Assembly: GCF_041260155.1 (NCBI RefSeq)
Contig: NC_091948.1
Coordinates: 794,001-858,000 of the forward strand
Source of the DNA: Ptychodera flava
Lineage: Eukaryota > Hemichordata > Enteropneusta > Ptychoderidae
Reading direction: 5' to 3'
DNA length: 64,000 nt
The translations under genes were made by a program, and so were the position numbers. Shown piece by piece: positions 49,983-61,663 of this stretch; within the stretch, counting starts at the first letter, position 1; each line of letters starts with the position of its first letter. Under the pieces are notes generated by a model, which saw only the letters and a list, made by a program, of their open reading frames with translations, searched no databases and had not been told where the DNA came from.

Positions 49983-52900
49983 CATTTTACATATATTTAT
50001 ATTTTAAATAGTCATGCTATATTTTAATGAAATTGTTGACATGTCAGTTGTAAGATAGGAATTTCAAAGTGTCAATCTTAAAGTTTGAATACAGTACATT
50101 TTGAATGAGCTGTATTTTGAATGAGCTGTGAATGTATCTCACACTTTCTATGCTTAACCAGATGTCCTGAACTGTTGTACAGAAATGGATGTCAATCATT
50201 AATATCAAAGAGGAAAAAGCAGTGAATCAAAGACTTTGATGGGTGTTAAGACTTGCCAACCATCCAATTAAATCTCCTGAGGAGCCAAAGAGAGCTTTTT
50301 TAGCCAAATCTGATGTGTACAGTGTCTGAGAGGACAACTTGTAACATTGAAACCATTGAAGCACAGCTAATAATGACAAAAACTGCCTTTTTTAACTGTT
50401 ATTTTGTTCATAAAAAAAGCATCTTTCTACAGAAAACCTGTGACAAAAAGGAAAATAGTTGCATTAATGAGAAGGAAAGATATCTTGTCATTTTTCTATC
50501 TCTAAAATAAGTCACTGTATCAAATATATATTGTGAAATATTTGTGCATGTTGCTTTCTCATACTGAATTCTCATAGAGAGAACAGAAAAGTATCAGGAA
50601 TTTGTCATCCTTTTCATATGAAATGCAGACTTCATAACAGTACACTTTCACTTAGCAAACATCAAGATATCTCTGATTTATTGAAGTATGGCGCCCGAAG
50701 GGCGCGCCGAAAAATATGAAACATCCTGATATCTCTGATATATATGCCTTGTATATTAAAGTCATGCACCTGAAGGGCATGCTGAAAAATGTCTGATATA
50801 TTAAAGTAATGAGCTTGTAGAGCACACTGAAAAATATGGAACGTACAGATATCTCTGATGTATGTATGCTTGATATGTTAAAGTGGGGCGAGCTGAAAAA
50901 TATGACTGATTATTAAAGTCACGCGCCCAAAGGGCGCCCCGAAAAATACAACGAATGATGAAATTTGTGGCTGACTGCACATGACACTAGCATTTTTAGG
51001 CAATGATGAGCCTGTGTCAAAATTCAAAAACACACTGACCCCCCCTATTGGGCATTTCAAAAACATGGTGACCCCCCCTATCACCAAAGTCAAAAACAAG
51101 GTGACCCCCCCATGAATCCACCGGCCCCCCCAGGCTGAAGAAACTGACCAGTCCCTTAGCTGTAGCACATAGCATCGTACGCAGGGCTAGGCAGGGTCAA
51201 CCGGATGCGCTATTTTGCGGGTTGCGGGCTGCGGGTTGCGGGCATGAAAAAATGTGTGTTTTTTGATATCATTTTCGCCCTTCTCACACTTCAGATTAGT
51301 TCAACCGCCGATAAAAGCACAATTTTCAAAATCGTTTTCAACGCCGTTTCAAATAATTTTATTGTGGTGAACACGATTATAGTCCTAGGAAACTTTTCAA
51401 AGTCACGCTGGATCAAATGCTTGAAGGGGGCATACCGGCATGGAGCGACTATCATACTGCAGGTGCAAGTCATACGTTCATGATATTAGGAGATAAATTA
51501 TTGAGAGCTGCAGAACACAAACTCATCCAAAAATATTCCTATTAGATCGATTCCTGAAAATAAGGCAACGCACCGGCGTGTTTTTCCCACTGAAATTCTC
51601 GCGTAAAATGTTAGCGCCAGAATGTCGTTCTCTGAGATCGCGACCTCGCTTGAACCGAAACGGCAAAGTAAACTAAGTCCTTTGTTGTACGTCTTTTTCT
51701 TTTTAAAGATTTCATGAAAAATACACGGCATTTACAATACACATCACTTCTACGCTTTTTTTAGTCAAATCTTTCCTTATGCATTGCATTTAACTAGGCA
51801 TTGTTTAATTTTCTGTATGAGTTGCCCTGGAACCGAATTGTGAATGGATGCATTACAGAGAATTTACTTCCTATGGCCTGATACTAGAAATGTAACAATT
51901 TTCATTCCGCGATAAGTGGCGACATTTTCGAGGCGCGATTTTTTTTTGTCAGTCTGGTATTACGTATATTTCTCACTCACATCCATGGCAAGAAAGAAAA
52001 GTGATTCAGATCCCTAATTATTTGTAATGGCCAGGCAGCTCGGAATAAATAAATTGGTCCTCGGAATCGCCGCTTTTAGTTTAGCAGATTTGATTTTTTT
52101 CAGAAACATGACGTATTTTCACCCATTTGGTTTGGTCTGTTATAGCATCTTTAGTCCAAAAAATCAAGTTTACAGCATTGATGTTTTCAACAGCCTTCAA
52201 ATATACAGTATTACGTTAAAATACACCACATAGTAGTGTTTCATTAATTTTAACCATCTTGACCTGATGGTGAAATATGGACTTCGCCGGAAAAGGGATA
52301 CTGTACGATAGACCTGATCATCATTATTGATAATGGACACATTCTAAAGGTTTTATTTCTTATATACTAAATGCCATATTACATATATTAGAAATCTAGC
52401 CATAATTCTAAAAACCCGCAACCCGCACTTTAGCAGATACCGGGGTCAACATGGGGTCGCAGCCATGTTGCCTCAAAACTTATTTCTGTCTGCACTCAAA
52501 ACTCAAAAATGTCGGATATGAACCTGAAAAATCGATGCAATTTCGTCAAAATTCGGCGAAATTTCAGCCTATAGACAAAATTTCATCTAGGTAAGGTAAA
52601 TTTACTGAAATTTGATCGACAAATAATCCTGAGCTTGAACGTGACAGCTCGCCTTCTCCGGGAAGTCAAGCATCCAGCTGCCCATACACAGTTGCCCATA
52701 TGGCCAGGTTTATGAGATTGTTTTCAAGCGAGCGAGCCAATAGAGCTAGAGGTCTGATTTTTGGTGTATAGGAATAACTTAGCAATACAATTATTTTGAC
52801 AAAATGTCACGTGACCTCAATGACCTTGGACCTCAAATAGATATATTTGTCCACAACTCAGTAACCACAAGTGCTACACCCTTCATATTTGGTATGGTGG

Positions 52901-53318
52901 GACACCTTATGACACCACATATTGTACCTCATTAATTATGCGCATATCTAATTCTGAGCAAGCCAATAGAGCTGGATGTCCGATTTTTGGTATATAGGGA
53001 TAACTATAGGGTAGAAATCTAAATATGCCCATCTAAATATTAGACATCTACCATCGAGAACAAAAGAAATTTGCTGTAATTTGAATATTTAAGGAGTTTA
53101 AGCAATTTTCACTATAAATAAAGAACCCCTGCCTCAAACTCCACAAAAGTTGCTAGACATATTTTGCCGTTGTCATGCCATTGCTTCGTTTAATAACCAG
53201 TTAATCAAATGCCTAATTGACAGGAGGAAATTCAAGACCATATTTGAATAGTAGTATATATTGTCCTCAAAATTACTCTATCACGGCCCAAGTACTCATT
53301 GCCTTCAGCAATACTGCC

Positions 53319-53350
<32 letters not shown>

Positions 53351-55600
53351 GTGATTGTTGTTGTTGTTGTTATTATTATTATTGTTATTATGTTTGACAC
53401 ATACATATACATATACAGATTACATTTTCTAGTTCATGCTTTGCCTTTCAAAATTGAGTAAAAAATGCCTAGTGTACAACTTCTCAACACAGCCTGTGTG
53501 TAATGTCCAAGCAATATCATTGGTTGACAGAATTTAACTCCAGTGTAATGTACAATCAATATCATTGGTTGACAGAATTTATCTCCAGTGTAATGTACAA
53601 TCGATGTTATTATTGTTGACAGACTTCAACCCCGGAACAAAATTGTGCCGCAAAATCACCTGAATCACAAGAATAAACAGCAAGCTTCCCATGATATTAC
53701 CCATATGTGCATGCTTCTACGCTGCCGTACGACGTAAACATAAGTTTGTCATAAGGTAGCCCTCTCTATTACCCTGTTTTTATATATAAGTAATTGGTTT
53801 CTTGTCTCGGAGGAAGCTACCAGTCACAGTTTGCGAATAGAACTATTGAATTTTATCATGAATCCGAATGAACAGCTGAGCGAAAGTTACACGGACTTCT
53901 TTTTAGGTTAAAAAACATTTTCACCAAGACCTGTAACTTTTGACGATTTTTACAGGGTTGAATTACACGGTGTTCAACTTGTCAATTCAGTCTGTTCATG
54001 TTTTGACGGCATTCTTATTGTCGACATGAGAATTCTGGTCTGGACTAGATTTAATTGTAAACAATAACAATGCATTCCATACGTATAGACTCGGTGTATA
54101 CAAAATAAATGTGTTTCAATATGCTTCGTTGAGAAGAACAACAACTTACATAAAAACAAAAATAGTGAAATTATCATCAAAATTTCCAGGCAATGGCTCT
54201 TTAACTTCTTTTTGTTTACAATTCAGGTCAATTTTTGAAGTCGTGCACGTTCATTTCAAGCTAAATTAGGAAACAGACGGCTATATAGTATGCCGTACAC
54301 GAATAATGTCGGTACATTGTTGACCTGTATAATTGCAATCATTGAAACTCCAAACGCTTTGCTCCTTTGACTATTATAAAGCAATCAGCAGTCGTTCCAG
54401 TTATGTGTTCTTTCATGAAAAGGAAAAGACAATCTTTCATTACTGCATGTTGTAAGGGATGAAAACACTTGGTACTTGTTTTAGAAAGGGTAACGGAATA
54501 TTTGTATTGCGATTGAATTTGACTTCCAGTCATGCGCAAACGAAGTCTCGGAGTTTGGGAAGGCCCTGTGAAGAAACCGAGGGGGCATATTGCAATATTT
54601 AGTCATGGCCGACTATTTACTACTGCTTCCCGTACAACCTTCTCTTGTAATACTAATTTTTAAAACTCAATATTTTGAAAAAGTTACTGCACAAAGTCAC
54701 TCATACTGAAGTATTTATGGTAAAGGGACATCGCATAAAACAAGCAGACCAAATACATAGTACAAATAACACGATTGGAACTAATTTGGGATAATTGGAT
54801 GGTGAAGTAAGGTCATTTTAACCTGCAAATGTAAGCTCATGTGCTTTTCTTTTTAAGTTACAGACTTGTTTTTATGAGTAATTTGTAATATTGCAACATT
54901 CAGCTATGTGGCATCAAACACTTTTGAGAAATTTGAAAAAATATGAATATCCAATTATCCCAAATTAGTTCCAATCGTGTTAAATGTTGGAGAAAACTGT
55001 AGGAGGGGAAAACAAAGGATAGTCTTGAGTCCGTCAAATAGGCTATTGTAAATGTGCCTTACCTTTGTCACTATCTGGGAAACTTTTTCTGACTTCCATT
55101 TAATCAGCATTCCGATTGCACCCGGCACTAAGATGGCGACCAGAGCTAACATAATATCGACGAATGGTATGACCGTAATTGCGCTGACCCAGCTACGGCT
55201 GTACGCAAAGAGGCAGAGTGGCATCATACCAATGGCCAGGATAGTTGAACATGTCGTCATACAGATACTAAGAATTGAAAGAAATAAAGGTAGTAAGTGT
55301 GACTATTCGGGCCCTGAAAGCACAGGTCGTTGAACTGAAAAAGCTGTATAAACATACCGGTCAGTTCCTGTTAGGCGGTAGCTAAACATGTGACCTTTAG
55401 TGATCGTACCGGGAAATATTTGATTTTTTTTCGAAAGCACACAACGGATTTATCCAGCGATGTAAATAGATCATGATTACATTTAAAAACTACGAAAAAA
55501 ATAGCCGAATAATCATTCTGTGCTGATGCGGCACTCCAACGTAACACCAACAAGTGTTGTGCTCAGATGCCCCCGGCCCAGCAAAGGATGACACACGCAC

Positions 55601-55687
<87 letters not shown>

Positions 55688-58153
55688 CCCTACTACCAGT
55701 CATACTATTTAAAAGAAGCAGTCACGTAAGTATTGCTCGATTTGTATAGAGACGGCGGTGACGTCATCGCAACATTTGTTGGCCATTCTTCCCTATAGAA
55801 CATTTTGAAATCCTAACAAATTCCGAAGTGAATCTTTTGAGTGTGAGGAATGTAAAACGTCGAGGGAACAAAGATTTTCAGTCAGAAATTTAGATATACA
55901 TGTATTACATGTAAAGGCCAAATGTTTACCCTCCAGACGTGACTACTCCTGTAGCAGCTAATTGACAAACATAACAGTTTCATTCGTAAAACGTGCATTA
56001 TAGGAAGAATAATAGCCTATGTGTTCCAGAAGTAAAAGATTTGTTAATCTTTTGTGTAAAGTACGATGAAAATTTTGTAGTCATACTGCCCGCACCATGC
56101 ATTGTGTAGAAAATGCAACTTTATTGTTCAAAAATGAACTGCATCACGGGATGCAATTGAGTTGTCAAAATGACATTGGAGAAAACACGTATGCATGTTT
56201 GTTAACAAGTTGAAGACTTTGTATTTCCACACAATTTGGGGAGTAGGAGAAGAACCGTTTCTTACAGTTAGAAAAAAATACAGGATAACATATTAGTAGT
56301 TAAAGTTAACGGAGTTTTAATTAGCACAGTGTAACAACGTATTACAGTGAATTACTTTGAAGCATTGGCATTAGACGAACTAGAGATATTGTCTTAATTG
56401 AGGTGTTGCCAACACTGTCGGGTGCAATCAACAGCTAAGCAGTAACATGAATCGATCATAAAAAATCAACTCTGCAAAAGTTGAAACATTGTCTAGCAGC
56501 AGGTAGGTAGGACGCAGTCTAAACAAAACCACCACATATGTCTAAGCACTGTCCAAGTCTTATCACTTGCTTTCAGCTGTTTCAGGTGTAGTTGTTTTGA
56601 CTACATCTGACCTGCTGCAAGACAATGTTTCAACTTTGGCAGAGTTGATTTCTCTGTGGTCGACTGGAATTACTGCTCAGCTGATAATTACACCTGACAG
56701 TGTTGGCAACACCTCGATTTAGACTATGTGTCTAGTTCGTCTAATGCCAATGCTCCAAAGCCATTCACAGTAACTGCAGTAATTCCTGGTCACGACCTTA
56801 GCCGCACGTACACAGATTAATTTTAATATCGCTTCCTCTCACTCAGTCCGAACGATTAGTTTCGTGTCACCGCCACAAGCGTTCACCACTATTGTCTATC
56901 AATTTTTGACGTAAAGCTTTAGTCATATAGTTATTTCTCTGTCAATTGCATGCAAAGTACTGTCCATGTTCAGCTCTCATCTACAATGTATCTTTCAAAT
57001 ATCATATCCATCATATCTCTGGATTAAAGGGCCACATTATCTCGTGGAGATGCGGTTGAAATTAACAAGTACAGTAAGCACGTGTGAGGTTATTGCACAG
57101 TTGTCCTATAAGCTTTCATGTGAATATGTCTTCTAGGATAGCGGTACAATGGGGTTCAGAATCTTTTCAATGGAAGTCGGGGAAGGGGGTCGACAACGGT
57201 TTACAACATATACTGTTTACATCTGACATGTACTGGGTAACTTTCAATCGGCGTTCCAACTTAGAGTCCACCTCGAACCAAGCTTTCCTAGTCCGATAAA
57301 AGGTTGCAATCATTAATTATATTGTAAAAAAGTCAAACCGTAAAAGTTTGTAGAATCTCATCTTGATGATCCTCGTCCTTTTCCTTACCTTTCTCTCACT
57401 GTGCAATCATTAAAATTCAAATGCAGTGACAAAACTTTGACAGTACAAACAGTTGCTGACAATTTCTATTGAAGAAAGACAACAATTATATCATCATCAA
57501 GTACTACACGATGAAATCTCTCAGTAAATTTTGAAATTCACTGGCGCGGTAAACAATAAATTATTCTTGATATCATATCTGGAAAAAGTTTGAAGTTCCT
57601 TAGGTTTCTCTCTGCCAGTAAAACTCTACTGGGTGTAGACGCTATAACCAAAACTCATCGCGGGTTCAAGGTCAAAAGGTTAGTCAGTCGAAGGGGAGTT
57701 TTTTATGCAAACGAGGGGACTTGGTACGTTGATTCGTGCGACAAAGCCAGAGTTGAGGAAAAGTACCAACACTCACCTCAGGCATACATCTCCATCGGTC
57801 CAGTAGGTGAATATGTTGGATACAGTGCCTCCAGGGCAGCAGGCTATTATCAAGGCACCGATGGCCGTATAGGGTGACAGTTGCAATAAATGCGCCATAC
57901 CGAACGCCACCAATGGCATGACACCAAACTGTGACAAAAAACAAATACAAATCCCAGTCGGCCTCTTCAAGTTTTTCCAGATTTCTTGGAGGGTAATTGT
58001 GCAGCCCATTCCGATCATGATGAGAGCCAGGGCTATTGTGATCAGAACCTGATTTGCGAGAGCCATGAGAGTATCATCATCTTCTGGTATTGTCGAGTTT
58101 GAGTTATTTAAACTGACCACGGTGATGTTGTGGTGCAAGTTCAAAGGCTCCAT
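43606..58153 (-). CDS. SLC10 family sodium/bile-acid-type cotransporter
   Basis: Three coding exons: 58153-57777, 55267-55063 and 44511-43606, with GT-AG introns; 495 aa. SLC10 carriers move bile acids, steroid sulfates or related organic anions with sodium across the plasma membrane. Exon 1 has an N-glycosylation-rich extracellular start (NNSNST), then GMGCTITLQEIWKNL, FGVMPLVAFGM and PGGTVSNIF. Exon 2 continues SICMTTCSTILAIGMMPL, almost the vertebrate sequence. Exon 3 carries IAFETGCQNVALA near residue 260, the conserved sodium-site motif. The membrane core ends near 340; the remaining 150 residues are a long hydrophilic Asn/Asp-rich cytoplasmic tail, unusual next to human SLC10A2 (348 aa), ending ETSV, a class I PDZ-ligand form. 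An acceptor (TCTCTATCACCCAG) three bases before the ATG implies an upstream noncoding exon. SLC10A1, A2 or A6 orthology cannot be assigned by eye. Confidence 0.94.
45158..45170 (+). promoter_or_regulatory. DR1 nuclear-receptor-like site 1
   Basis: AGGTCAAAGGTCA is a perfect direct repeat with one-base spacing, the HNF4 or RXR/PPAR-type element. A third half site (AGGTCA) follows after three bases. Function is not shown. Confidence 0.5.
45389..45401 (+). promoter_or_regulatory. DR1 nuclear-receptor-like site 2
   Basis: The same perfect AGGTCAAAGGTCA, again with a trailing AGGTCA half site, in the second tandem unit. Confidence 0.5.
45621..45633 (+). promoter_or_regulatory. DR1 nuclear-receptor-like site 3
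   Basis: A perfect AGGTCAAAGGTCA in the third tandem unit; the trailing half site is changed here (AAGGTCA after CC). Confidence 0.5.
46388..46702. mobile_element. hAT-like MITE in the left palindrome arm
   Basis: 315 bp with imperfect inverted ends (left TAACCCTGCGTACGATGCT; right end reads CTAGCTCTGCGTACGATGCT on the other strand), flanked by the 8-bp direct repeat TTGACCCC (46380-46387 and 46703-46710). An 8-bp duplication fits hAT. Its mirror copy lies in the right arm at 49428-51190, so it was present before the arms were duplicated. Confidence 0.82.
47945..48145. other. palindrome spacer
   Basis: The unpaired centre between the two arms. It holds a small palindrome of its own (GTACTTGGGC, TGA, GGCCCAAGTAC at about 48091-48114) and a short ATC run (48118-48138). 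No coding sequence. Confidence 0.85.
49709..51155. mobile_element. 1447-bp non-autonomous PIF/Harbinger-like transposon
   Basis: Near-perfect inverted repeats of about 40 bp start GGGACTGGTCAGTTTCTTCG, flanked by TTA on both sides (49706-49708 and 51156-51158). The uninterrupted target, with a single TTA, is preserved in the left palindrome arm, which confirms the insertion and its 3-bp duplication. Inside are subterminal GACCCCCC blocks, a long (AT)n run and short degenerate repeats with AAGGGCGCG-like units at about 50690-50945. No transposase frame. Confidence 0.92.
49899..49981. repeat. (AT)n microsatellite inside the Harbinger-like element
   Basis: About 40 AT units within the transposon. 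Confidence 0.95.
51201..52442. mobile_element. 1242-bp inverted-repeat element in the right arm
   Basis: Absent from the left arm. The ends are imperfect inverted repeats of about 28 bp containing TGCGGGTTGCGGG (51215 region, and reversed before 52430), flanked by the direct repeat GGGTCAA (51194-51200 and 52443-52449). The left arm keeps a single GGGTCAA at the matching place. The superfamily is not assigned; no long reading frame. Confidence 0.8.
54769..54980. mobile_element. 212-bp MITE, copy 2
   Basis: Inverted ends ACACGATTGGAACTAATTTG (54769) and its reverse complement (ending 54980), with TA flanks at 54767-54768 and 54981-54982. It is inverted relative to the 13-kb copy and better preserved. 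It lies in SLC10 intron 2, 82 bases from the exon-2 donor. Confidence 0.9.
55603..55685. repeat. (CT)n microsatellite in SLC10 intron 1
   Basis: About 41 uninterrupted CT units followed by a C run. Confidence 0.97.
56341..56775. mobile_element. 435-bp foldback-type element in SLC10 intron 1
   Basis: The left arm (56341-56517) and right arm (56603-56775) are imperfect reverse complements, sharing AGCATTGGCATTAGACGAAC, GAGGTGTTGCCAACACTGTC and TTGAAACATTGTC. A short centre separates them. Nearly the whole element is inverted repeat, as in foldback MITEs; no target-site duplication is clear. Confidence 0.8.
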
Positions 58154-58156
58154 GAT

Positions 58157-59118
58157 CTGGGTGATAGAGAAAGCAAGATTATTACCCTGTTGAATACCAC
58201 ATACAACTGAATGTTCCTCATTTCTTGTTCGAACTTATAGCCTTCTTAATGCTACCAGATGCTTATGACAAGTGGAAATTCCAGACTCGAAACTAATGAC
58301 TTTTTTTACAATTAGTGTAAGCTAACAGTGATATTCATGGTATACACACCACATGTGATCTGAAGTTCTTTTAATTTATGAAAGTGAAAGAATGTTCCAG
58401 TTTCTATGAGTTACGTCAGTGTTCAATATTGCAAAATTCGTTAACATGAAGTTTGTTTGCTGCTTTGCCGTCGTTGTTACTTTGCGGCTTCGTGACCCGT
58501 TCTACGAGCTGGGGTAACTCGGTGCCATCAATAGCTGGGCGGCTGGAAGTTCGTGGGAAGACAGACATTCTCAAATAACCAATAGAGTACCTTGAAATAT
58601 CCGCATAGACACTGTTACAAAAGGTCACGAACAAAACGATCTCCCTTTCCGGTCTCCCATTGAAGTGCAGAAAGTGCAGCTCTTTCATGTTTGAGCATCG
58701 CTAGTGTGACCTCAACAACTCTATTCAGGTGTGCGGAGCTAGACTATTGACATGAAAGTAAGGGTCGTAGCCGACCTATTGGCGTTGTGTTATTTTGTTT
58801 TGCCATTAATCTCCTACCGCAATGAAACGGCAGAGAGCAAAGAAACACGAATGAAGTCACGTGCTCGTTCTTTCATAGACTCAGCAAGAACTTTACTCAT
58901 CGACGATGAAGTGAAAACATTCATATCGTAACAGTTATGAGTATGAGTTTCTCACGTGTCATTTATAACAGGTTTCGCATCCCGACGGAATAAATATCTA
59001 AGACATTGTTTGAATGATATACAACTAATAATATCGCAACAGTATATAGGAATGAAGTTTTGGAGTAACAACACCCAATATACTTTTGCGTCACCACCGG
59101 CGATCGACTTGTATTTCC

Positions 59119-59184
<66 letters not shown>

Positions 59185-60073
59185 GAAAATATGGAAACAT
59201 CTGATAAACAGGTTGTAATGTATGATGCATTGCTTGATAAAATATTTGTCCCAAGTTTGTCGAAACAACTTTTTCGTGCAGGAAAACTTGAATTCTCAGG
59301 AGGAATAAACAGAGTCGAGTTCTCCGTCAACATGATTGTTTTGATAGCAAGATCTTTTGGGTTGCGTTTGATTAAATTTCTTCAAAACTCCTCAGCGTGT
59401 TGATTGCATCTGATGCACCGACCATAGCGGTGATACATGTAGTACATCAACTTCAGAGACGATCAAATGAAAGAAAATGAAACAGAATAACACACCAGGT
59501 ACTAACACTGTCAAGTCGAGTGACAGATTTCTGAACACCTCCAATGGTTCCTAAAAATGTTGTTCTCACCGTTTTGTTTCTGTACTACGGCCTTGATACG
59601 ACAAAGTCGCTCACCTCCTGTCCCAGGGGCTCTTCGATTAGTGTAAAAACAACGTATTTGCCGAGTCAGTCATGCGCCACTGCAGCTCCTGCTAAGCTTA
59701 CTTTATTTAAAACGTTCTTTCTATTGAAGTCTTTAAGTACTCACAGTTAAAATTTACATATGACATTCAATCAATGCTTGGATGCTTGGGACAATATCTC
59801 AAAGCTTCATAGCAGTGACGTCATCATGCTTCCACAGTACACTAAACTGCACTGTCTCATTTGCACCGACCAAGACTTGGTCGAAGTAGATGAATTAAAG
59901 AAAAGAGAAAATCGTTTTTAACAGCATCCAACGAGTCTCTTTTTATATTGGCACACCTGGAGAACTCTGGGCCATTTTCTCATTTGGTTTTAAATCAGTG
60001 ATTTTCTGGGGCACCGTTCTTGATGAGTAGGATACAAACAGGCCCCCTAGGATGGTGCCCATTGTACTACAGC
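58157..60073. other. SLC10 5' flank, no supported coding exon
   Basis: The SLC10 promoter and its predicted noncoding first exon should be here or further right. A (CT)n tract lies at 59122-59183. A frame at 59544-59750 starting MVPKNVVLTVLFLYYG is weakly signal-like, and a minus-strand frame at 58416-58688 has no motif; neither is supported. Confidence 0.4.
59122..59183. repeat. (CT)n microsatellite
   Basis: About 31 CT units. Third such tract in the window, after 35.6 and 55.6 kb. Confidence 0.97.
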
Positions 60074-60773
60074 CACAGAGTAACATACACAGAGTGGCAA
60101 CACCTATTGTTTAAGGCGTGAAGCGGTTACGTAAGCAATCCATGTTTGCCTCGCCTCGCGAAGCTCTTGGCTCTCTTTTCCGAAGAGTGCCGACCATGCA
60201 CCCTTCGGTAATTTTCGGATTTTCACCAATTGTTAAGCGAAAGTATGTTCGACAAAGTTTGTGTTGTTGTTGTCGTGTGGTGCTGATCGGAATTGATGTC
60301 CTGGCAAAAACGGGAATGTTTTGAGCTTCAGGAAAGTGGGTTTTACCGTTTTAAAAAATTCCTTTCATATTTTTATGAATATATAATGAGTATGTTTGAA
60401 ACAAATTTGAAAGCCTTTTATCGATACTGTCTGGTTTTACTCTATGGTTTACGGTCAGTCATACCGTCTTTTACACGTGCGTCAAGAAAGGACATGTTTA
60501 TGAAACTGCTGGCGTGTTATGTTTTGATTGGCGTGAAGCAGTGTTTCTGGCCTGAGAGCTCACAAAGTAACTACGGTTGCTACGCGACTGGCAGTACGAT
60601 GCCATCTCGTCGTATGTTTCGCATAATCTCGTGTAATTATCAACCACAAACAAAGCCTCCAAAAAGTTTAACACCTTTGAAGCTCATTTTAATATGAAAA
60701 GCTAATAGTCTACCGAGACGACCATGGAACAAAAGGCATGCAAGTGTTGCCACTCTGTGTATTGTACTCTGTG
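60074..60773. mobile_element. 700-bp inverted-repeat element
   Basis: Imperfect inverted ends of about 30 bp: CACAGAGTAACATACACAGA at the left, and CACAGAGTACAATACACAGA read from the right on the other strand, both continuing GTGGCAACAC. Similar ACAGC sequence flanks both sides, but a clean duplication is not definable. Inside, 60296-60697 is open for 133 codons from an ATG (MSWQKRECFELQES) with no motif I recognise. Confidence 0.7.
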
Positions 60774-61663
60774 CCACAGCCTAGCATTGGTTGATTGTTC
60801 TTCAGTCTTACCATTTTATTAGGATGCACAAGGCACAGCGCAATTCAGACAGGTTTTCCCATACAACTCAATGGCATCGCGTTCATATAGTTTCAAATCA
60901 CATACATATATAACAAAGCATGGGAGAAGATTTTTACAAGATATTACAAAGATCTGAACCATGCCTAGCCATGACCCTCCAGTTTAATAATATTAATACA
61001 TAGATTTAGTTACCTGTTTATCCATGTTTATTTACTTGTTTATACATCTCACAGCACTCACTTGTGGGCCTATACATTCAATGTGCATTTATATTCATAT
61101 ATCTATCATCATATTTCAGCTGTATAGTCAGCCCTCTGTAGTTGATACAGAGAAGGTCAAGGAAAATAAGAATACAAGGACAATCCAATGTACCACACAA
61201 ATAAGGTTGTTTCTTTTACGCCGTCGTTGTACTTTCTCTAAAGCAGCGATATTTCAGCTCTTCGCACGTCTTTTATAGATTGCCCATTTCTCTTTAATAG
61301 TGTGTTGCGGTGTTTTACCTTAATCTGCATGTGATTTTATCATATTTTGTTATATTCATCTGATAGTTGTTTTTATTAGAATTTTGTACACTAGACTGTT
61401 CATATAGTTTGCGAATGACTCTCTTTTGTGGATGTTGGAAGAATGCTATGGATGAATGAATAAGATCGATGATATTTCCCCCATATAATGAAGAGACTGT
61501 GCTCTTCGCTTAGAAGCAAGTCAGATCTTTCAACGTCACCGTTGTCATTTTTGTGTCCGTGAAAAGCGCTCCTTTATATTTTAATGATCGTAATACGTCT
61601 TGATAATGTTCAAGTCTCTTTCGTTTTAAAAATAACCATTTTGTCTTAATTTCGTTGGAACAG
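60774..61663. other. gene-free stretch
   Basis: AT-rich, no exon recognised. An acceptor-like tract (TCTTAATTTCGTTGGAACAG) at its right end precedes the 61664 exon candidate. Confidence 0.45.

Larger units (their letters stand above)
49428..51190. mobile_element. right-arm copy of the hAT-like MITE, split by a Harbinger-like element
   Basis: Mirror image of 46388-46702, with the outer ends CTAGCCCTGCGTACGATGCT and GCATCGTACGCAGGGCTAG, interrupted at a TTA by the 1447-bp element at 49709-51155. Confidence 0.8.
44640..53390. repeat. 8.7-kb imperfect palindrome in SLC10 intron 2
   Basis: The left arm (44640-47944) and right arm (48146-53390) are reverse complements around a 201-bp spacer (47945-48145). 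Sequence near the spacer is identical over at least 200 bp: 47723-47929 and 48161-48367 mirror each other without a gap and encode the same 68 residues. Outer parts differ by a few percent. The right arm has two transposon insertions (49709-51155 and 51201-52442) and lacks about 850 bp present on the left (about 45255-46110). Both outer ends run into TAA/TTA microsatellites. The whole lies inside intron 2 (44512-55062), so it would be transcribed with the gene. Confidence 0.93.

Noticed and set aside
44640-53390. Palindrome considered as one giant transposon with long terminal inverted repeats
   Set aside because: The ends dissolve into microsatellites with no target-site duplication and there is no transposase; an inverted duplication is simpler.
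58956-59403. Long frames on both strands around 59.1 kb
   Set aside because: Produced by translation of the CT microsatellite into Ser-Leu or Glu-Arg runs.
59544-59750. 68-codon frame with weak signal-like start (MVPKNVVLTVLFLYYG)
   Set aside because: The hydrophobic core is short, and there is no homology, splice partner or polyadenylation evidence.
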